Below are positions 5,091 through 8,237 of a stretch of DNA of 8,237 bases, piece after piece (position 1 is the stretch's first letter; every line of letters starts with the position of its first letter). Position numbers and translations under genes: made by a program. The notes under the pieces are model-generated. The model did no database searches, was not told the origin of the DNA, and saw nothing but the letters and a program-made list of their open reading frames with translations. Source of the DNA: Alphaproteobacteria bacterium (GTDB lineage Bacteria > Pseudomonadota > Alphaproteobacteria > Rhizobiales > Aestuariivirgaceae); contig JAHEJE010000122.1 of NCBI GenBank assembly GCA_024639035.1, forward strand, positions 1 to 8,237. The letters are read 5' to 3'.

Positions 5091-6605
5091 ATGATGATGT
5101 CGCAACATTCAACGGCGGTCGAGCCGGCCAGAGGGGCGGTGGCCCTGCTGTTCTCGACGGTCGTGTTTTGCGTGGTGCTGTTCAAGATGGAATTCGGCGT
5201 TATCGGCGATTCCGACACCTTCTGGCACATCAAGACCGGGGAATGGATTGTCCACAACATGCAGCTTCCGCATGTCGACATGTTCTCCCATTCGTTTCGC
5301 GGCGAGCCGTGGATTGCCAAGGAATGGCTGTCCCAGCTCATATTCTACGGCGCCTACAAGGCGGCCGGCTGGAAAGGCGTGTTGCTGCTCACTGCCGCGG
5401 CGATATTTGCCACGGTGTGGATCCTGTCGCGGTTCTGTCTGGACCGCTATCGGTGGTCCGGCGCCATAGCTGCAATGTTCGTGCTGGTGTTGTTTGCCGC
5501 CATTCACTTTCTCGCCCGCCCGCTGATCCTGGCCTTCCCGATCCTGCTGATCTGGACGATCGAGCTTGCCAACGCCGCAGACGAGCGCCGGCTGCCGCGC
5601 TGGTGGATGGTTCCGCTGATTGTCTTGTGGACCAACCTGCATGGTGGATTCACCCTGGCGCTCATGCTGGCCGGCATCTTTTCCGCCGAAACCGTGCTTG
5701 CCGCCGGTGCGCGCGAACGGCTCCGCGTTGCCCTGCAGCACGGTGCATTCCTGGTGCTGCTGACATTGGCGACCCTGCTCAATCCATACGGCCATGAAGC
5801 GCTGCTGATCACCCAGAAAATCCTGCAGTTGAGCGCACCGCTGAAGACCATCAACGAATGGCAGTCTCCGGACTTCCACAGCCGGCGCTATCACCTGATC
5901 GTGTTGATCGGTCTGCTGGCGATGACGCTGTACTCCGGTTTTCGCTTGCAGCGGTTCAGGTTGGTGGCGCTGTTGCTGCTGGCGTTCCTGATGTTCACCT
6001 ATACCCGCTCGATGCCGACATTCGCCCTGTTGCTGCCGATCATCATCGCCACGCCGCTGACCGAGCAGTTTGCCGCAGCGCGCTCGCAATCGGCACCGCA
6101 GGACTGGAAAAACGACCCGATATTCGGCTGGTTTCTGAGGCATTCGGCAAAGCTAAACGGCCTGACGGCGGTTCTGGCCGGCCTGGCCGCTCTGGGGCTG
6201 GTGACGATGAACGATTTCGACCTCGACCAGCCGCGCCATCCCTATGGCGGTGTCGAGTTCGCCAAGGCCAACAACGTTCAGGGCAAGGTCCTGAACGACT
6301 ATATTCACGGCGGCTATCTGATCCTCAAGGGCATCGCGCCGGGTATCGATGGTCGTGCCGAACTCTATGGCAACACATTCTATGAGCGCTATGCCAACGC
6401 CGTGTTCAATCCCGGCCTGGAAGACCTGTTCGGCTTTCTCGATGAGCAGGATATTTCATGGACGCTTTTGCGTGCGGGATCCGCTGCGGTTCCGTTGCTG
6501 GACCTGTCGCCGGACTGGCGCTGCGTCTACGCCGACGGCGGCATGGCCATCCACCTGCGTGTAAGCGATGCGCGCAATGCTGCCATCACCGGGATGTGCG
6601 GTTAA
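5091..6605 (+). CDS. Polytopic inner-membrane protein, GT-C glycosyltransferase-like
   Basis: This 504-residue protein has about ten hydrophobic helices (roughly 14-33, 94-113, 124-143, 144-160, 171-198, 217-234, 268-284, 289-305, 308-322, 355-372) and a soluble C-terminal tail of about 130 residues. The first extracytoplasmic loop carries DSDTFWHIKTGEWI (40-53), then PHVDMFSHSF and PWIAKEWLSQ (73-82). A conserved Asp after the first helix is characteristic of GT-C lipid-linked sugar transferases. The pattern WTNLHGGF, LNPYG, then NDYIHGGYLI with GIDGRAELYG (418-427) recurs in a widespread family usually annotated only as hypothetical membrane protein or mannosyltransferase-like. The function is therefore inferred, not established. 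ATG codons at 5091, 5094 and 5097 are all possible, with no strong ribosome binding site. It is divergent from the TPR lipoprotein gene. Confidence 0.75.
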   Translation: MMMSQHSTAVEPARGAVALLFSTVVFCVVLFKMEFGVIGDSDTFWHIKTGEWIVHNMQLPHVDMFSHSFRGEPWIAKEWLSQLIFYGAYKAAGWKGVLLLTAAAIFATVWILSRFCLDRYRWSGAIAAMFVLVLFAAIHFLARPLILAFPILLIWTIELANAADERRLPRWWMVPLIVLWTNLHGGFTLALMLAGIFSAETVLAAGARERLRVALQHGAFLVLLTLATLLNPYGHEALLITQKILQLSAPLKTINEWQSPDFHSRRYHLIVLIGLLAMTLYSGFRLQRFRLVALLLLAFLMFTYTRSMPTFALLLPIIIATPLTEQFAAARSQSAPQDWKNDPIFGWFLRHSAKLNGLTAVLAGLAALGLVTMNDFDLDQPRHPYGGVEFAKANNVQGKVLNDYIHGGYLILKGIAPGIDGRAELYGNTFYERYANAVFNPGLEDLFGFLDEQDISWTLLRAGSAAVPLLDLSPDWRCVYADGGMAIHLRVSDARNAAITGMCG

Positions 6606-6721
6606 GTCGGCGGGTCCTGACCCTAGGCCGTGGATGAATTCGGCAAACGGTATTGGGTTTGGCGGACGAGGATTGGCCGGCTGCGGTCACTCTTAACCCG
6701 CATGGGCGCCGCGGCAGCGGG

Positions 6722-7240
6722 TCAGTGTTGCCTTGCCATGCGTGATTTTTGCCAGGCGGCCATCACCAGGTCTTTGACGATATCCAGGTGATTGCTCAGG
6801 CAGGTCACGGTCAGGATCGCCACCAGCGCCGCCATCGCCTGTTCCACCGGCTGCAGCGAACTGGTCAGCCTGACGATGTCAGTCATGCCGGAAGCAGAGG
6901 ATATCTGCGGACCCATGGCAGCACCGTAGGATGCAATGCTGGCGTACGCGACGCAGAACAATGCCGTGTGCGTGGTCACCGCGGTCATCATCTTGTGCTT
7001 CTTGGCAGCCGCGAGCCAGCACAGACCGAAAAACCCGACGATGCTGGCCAGCGTGGCAATCGAGTCGTAGCTGGTGACGGCGTCGAACAATTCGAACACC
7101 GGCCGCGCTTCGCGGGCAAACGTAATGTTTGCCTGCCACAGCAGCGCGCTGGAGGGAAACAGGTTGAGCAGATGCATGCTCGCATAGGCGTAAAATAACA
7201 GGCTGAACACCAGGGCCGATATTAAATTCTGCGTCCGCAT
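6722..7240 (-). CDS. Small integral membrane protein of unknown function (four predicted helices)
   Basis: I do not recognise this 172-residue protein. Hydrophobic segments lie at about residues 5-27, 61-79, 86-107 and 134-153. A loop of about 34 residues separates the first two, and the C-terminus is basic (AAWQKSRMARQH). No conserved catalytic or metal-binding motif is apparent; the cysteines and histidines are few and within or beside helices. The start is ATG 7238-7240, with GGAG 7 bases upstream; a TTG two codons earlier overlaps that spacing and is less likely. A CtrA-like half-site TTAACCAA (7262-7269) lies 21 bases before the start. The gene converges with the large membrane protein across a 116-base gap. 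Composition and codon use appear native (GC-rich third positions), so it is likely a real gene, although its role is unknown. Confidence 0.65.
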   Translation of the reverse strand: MRTQNLISALVFSLLFYAYASMHLLNLFPSSALLWQANITFAREARPVFELFDAVTSYDSIATLASIVGFFGLCWLAAAKKHKMMTAVTTHTALFCVAYASIASYGAAMGPQISSASGMTDIVRLTSSLQPVEQAMAALVAILTVTCLSNHLDIVKDLVMAAWQKSRMARQH

Positions 7241-7385
7241 CCCCAAACTCCGGCTCGGAAATTAACCAAAAAGCTGGATTTGACCGTACGAGATGTTATT
7301 TAAAATTCCGTCTACGGAGCAGGGGAAATGCGATCGATTATCAGATTGCGCGCGAAATTCATTGTTGGTTCTTATATAAAAAACA

Positions 7386-7399
7386 CATAAAATTTTATG
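7386..7399. repeat. 14-bp perfect palindrome
   Basis: CATAAAATTTTATG is fully self-complementary and lies in the AT-rich island. It is too AT-rich to be a terminator and is more likely a protein-binding dyad or chance in low-complexity DNA. Confidence 0.5.
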
Positions 7400-7452
7400 C
7401 ATTTTCATATTTAAATTGTATTAATAGTTGCAAATGTCAATATAATACACGC

Positions 7453-7468
7453 TATATCTCAAGATATA
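7453..7468. repeat. 16-bp inverted repeat
   Basis: TATATCT (7453-7459) and AGATATA (7462-7468) are perfectly complementary arms around CA. The repeat begins 7 bases after a perfect TATAAT (7441-7446), so it would sit at the start of any transcript made from that element. Confidence 0.5.
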
Positions 7469-7475
7469 TTCTAAA

Positions 7476-7490
7476 GTTTCATTATGAAAC
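7476..7490. repeat. 15-bp inverted repeat
   Basis: GTTTCAT (7476-7482) and ATGAAAC (7484-7490) form a perfect dyad around a single T. It lies only 8 bases from the preceding inverted repeat, which makes paired regulator binding conceivable. Confidence 0.5.
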
Positions 7491-7592
7491 AAAAAGAACT
7501 CTGGATATACCGTGATTTGTATTTATAAAATTGACTAGAAGCTTTCAATTTGTCGGGTGGGTGATTCAGGTAACACTTGACTTCCTTAAGCG

Positions 7593-7607
7593 TTAAGTGT
7601 TTGTTAA
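7593..7607. promoter_or_regulatory. Predicted CtrA binding site (TTAA-N7-TTAA) upstream of the Flp pilin
   Basis: TTAA (7593-7596), GTGTTTG and TTAA (7604-7607) match the full CtrA consensus. An extra TTAA at 7586-7589 lies just upstream. The box is embedded in two dyads, CCTTAA (7584-7589) with TTAAGG (7604-7609), and AACACTT (7572-7578) with AAGTGTT (7595-7601). CtrA is known to activate pilA in Caulobacter, and this site precedes the pilin start by about 130 bases. Confidence 0.65.
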
Positions 7608-7738
7608 GGCCATCGCCGACGGACGCAGGTTTGAACATCCGCCGTGGCGTGTGCCCTTGAGCGGCCTGTCATTTCGCGATGGCGCTGCCGATTGAGGGTT
7701 CATTCATAAACTCTAGAGTTGTTTTGGAGGACTCAAAC

Positions 7739-7915
7739 ATGACCAAGGTGAAAAACCTGATCGCGAAATTCCGCAAAGACGAAGACGGTGCATCGTTCCT
7801 CGAGTACACCGTGCTCCTGGGCATTATTCTTGCCGTCTCGATCATCACCGTCTCGGCGGTCGGCAACTGGGCTGCCAACCAGTGGACGTTCCTGAACGGC
7901 CAGCTGAACGGCTAG
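7739..7915 (+). CDS. flp: Flp/Fap family type IVb pilin
   Basis: This 58-residue prepilin is the structural subunit of a Tad/Flp pilus used for surface attachment. A basic leader of 17 residues (MTKVKNLIAKFRKDEDG) is followed by ASFLEYTVLLGIILAVSI, which fits the Flp processing signature: cleavage after Gly17, Glu at +5 and Tyr at +6 of the mature protein. The hydrophobic helix spans about 24-44, and the mature subunit is 41 residues, a normal size. The ATG at 7739 is well set by GGAGG (7726-7730) 8 bases upstream; a longer in-frame ATG at 7679 would add residues unlike pilins. A CtrA box lies upstream, and a large stem-loop follows the stop. The remaining tad/cpa genes are expected to the right of the window. 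A prepilin peptidase (CpaA/TadV) would be needed but is not in view. Confidence 0.93.
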   Translation: MTKVKNLIAKFRKDEDGASFLEYTVLLGIILAVSIITVSAVGNWAANQWTFLNGQLNG

Positions 7916-7946
7916 TTATCAATCGATAAAGATCGATCACGTAATT

Positions 7947-8002
7947 GCAGCAGCCGGCTTTCTGTTTTCAGGTCATTCCCGAACGTGAAAGTCGGCTGTT
8001 GT
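7947..8002 (+). promoter_or_regulatory. Large stem-loop downstream of the pilin gene
   Basis: A 16-base arm at 7947-7962 pairs with 7987-8002 with no mismatch if three G-U (or U-G) pairs are allowed, around a 24-base loop. It begins 31 bases after the pilin stop. No T-run follows, so it is not a standard intrinsic terminator. It may protect the 3' end of an abundant pilin mRNA or limit read-through into the next genes. Confidence 0.55.
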
Positions 8003-8073
8003 GCTCTGGATGCTTGCGTTTCAGCCATGTTATGATCGGCGGCTGTTGAGCGGGCGCGCGATTGCGTCAGGCG

Positions 8074-8091
8074 CCAAACACTGGTGTTTGG
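8074..8091. repeat. 18-bp dyad, operator-like
   Basis: CCAAACAC (8074-8081) and GTGTTTGG (8084-8091) are perfect inverted arms around TG, about 120 bases before the next start codon and followed by AT-rich DNA. The symmetry suits a dimeric repressor; as RNA it would form only a short hairpin with no T-run. Confidence 0.45.
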
Positions 8092-8211
8092 TAAAATTTA
8101 ACTCTATATTTTGGCTTTACGTTAGGATTGTTTTGATTATTTAAAGAGCCTGACTGCCCATTTTTCGGGGATCGGTGAGCAGCTGGTGCTGTGAATGGAG
8201 ACGGCTTAATC

Positions 8212-8237
8212 ATGCGCGCAAATAGTATCATAATGCT
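8212..8237 (+). CDS. Start of a gene cut by the window edge, possibly cpaB (Flp pilus assembly)
   Basis: ATG 8212 opens a frame reading MRANSIIM before the window ends, with GGAG (8197-8200) 11 bases upstream. In alphaproteobacterial tad/cpa loci the pilin gene is commonly followed by cpaA or cpaB, and CpaB proteins start with a few polar residues and then a membrane helix, as this could. Only eight codons are visible, so both the existence of the gene and its identity rest mainly on position. Confidence 0.4.

Larger units (their letters stand above)
7241..7738. other. Long non-coding regulatory region upstream of the pilin, with AT-rich core
   Basis: This stretch of about 500 bases lacks a convincing protein-coding gene apart from a 20-codon ORF at 7328-7390. 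From 7381 to 7500 I count 25 G+C in 120 bases (about 21%), in sharp contrast to the GC-rich flanks. Inside lie three palindromes and a perfect TATAAT (7441-7446). The right part holds a CtrA box and the pilin leader. Such AT-rich upstream regions in alphaproteobacteria are candidate targets for nucleoid-type silencers such as MucR/Ros, which is inference here. Confidence 0.6.
7916..8211. other. Non-coding region between the pilin and the next gene
   Basis: This gap of just under 300 bases has no open frame I can support. It holds a 16-bp stem-loop (7947-8002), an 18-bp dyad (8074-8091) and a short AT-rich stretch (about 8092-8150) where a promoter for the downstream gene could lie. No clear -10/-35 pair or CtrA box was found here. 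Confidence 0.5.

Noticed and set aside
5024..5797. 257-codon + strand frame overlapping the start of the membrane protein
   Set aside because: The product is Arg/Cys/Pro-rich and is a frame-shifted reading of the membrane protein gene; there is no ribosome binding site or recognisable domain.
5109..6143. Long 344-codon open frame on the - strand opposite the large membrane protein
   Set aside because: Its translation is Gln/Arg/His-rich with no domain, and the opposite frame encodes a clear membrane protein with family motifs. It is an antisense shadow of GC-rich coding DNA.
6612..6623. GGGTC-CT-GACCC dyad between the two convergent membrane protein genes, considered as a terminator
   Set aside because: The arms are only 5 bp with a 2-base centre, and no T-run follows on either strand.
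7411..7424. TTAA-N6-TTAA in the AT-rich island, considered as a third CtrA box
   Set aside because: The spacer is 6 rather than 7 bases, and TTAA pairs arise easily by chance in such AT-rich DNA.
7679..7738. In-frame ATG at 7679 as the pilin start
   Set aside because: It would add 20 residues unlike a prepilin leader and override the strong GGAGG at 7726-7730 that sets the ATG at 7739.

Overview
The window looks like a chromosomal segment of a GC-rich alphaproteobacterium, most likely in Hyphomicrobiales (Rhizobiales). The evidence is a combination of lineage-typical genes: a BA14K-domain secreted protein, an Hsp20 followed by a DUF1150 gene, and a Flp pilin. Two perfect TTAA-N7-TTAA motifs of the kind bound by the cell-cycle regulator CtrA point the same way. 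There is no rRNA, tRNA, insertion sequence or CRISPR array.

Layout. (1) Positions 1-1405, + strand: the 3' end of an FAD/NAD(P) oxidoreductase, a MoaD/ThiS-like ubiquitin-fold protein and a GFA-family zinc protein lie within a few bases of each other. They look like the tail of an aldehyde:ferredoxin-oxidoreductase-type (tungsten/molybdenum cofactor) operon joined to an aldehyde/glutathione-type gene. (2) 1431-2294, + strand: a heat-shock unit with a sigma-32-like promoter, a leader of about 100 nt that can fold the ribosome binding site into a weak ROSE-like hairpin, an Hsp20 chaperone and a DUF1150 protein. (3) 2295-4738, - strand: a BA14K/glycine-zipper secreted protein, an NADPH-dependent FMN reductase, a secreted protein of unknown function and a TPR lipoprotein resembling TadD. 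The lipoprotein gene ends in a clear intrinsic terminator.

(4) 4739-5090 is a divergent promoter region holding a sigma-70-like promoter, a CtrA box and a dyad in the promoter spacer. (5) 5091-6605, + strand, is a polytopic membrane protein of GT-C glycosyltransferase-like appearance. It converges with a small four-helix membrane protein on the - strand (6722-7240). (6) 7241-7738 is a long non-coding stretch with a very AT-rich core (about 21% GC over 120 bp, counted by hand) carrying three palindromes, followed by a second perfect CtrA box. (7) 7739-7915 encodes a 58-residue Flp/Fap type IVb pilin. It is followed by a large stem-loop, an 18-bp dyad and the first codons of another gene at the right edge, possibly cpaB of a tad/cpa pilus operon.

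The unifying theme of the right half is a probable Tad/Flp pilus region under CtrA control, with the TPR lipoprotein as a possible second CtrA target. The most interesting leads are the aldehyde-oxidoreductase/MoaD/GFA grouping (with a MoaD-like tail ending Ser-Gly instead of Gly-Gly), the putative RNA thermometer, and the AT-rich palindromic island upstream of the pilin. No system in the window is demonstrably new from sequence alone.
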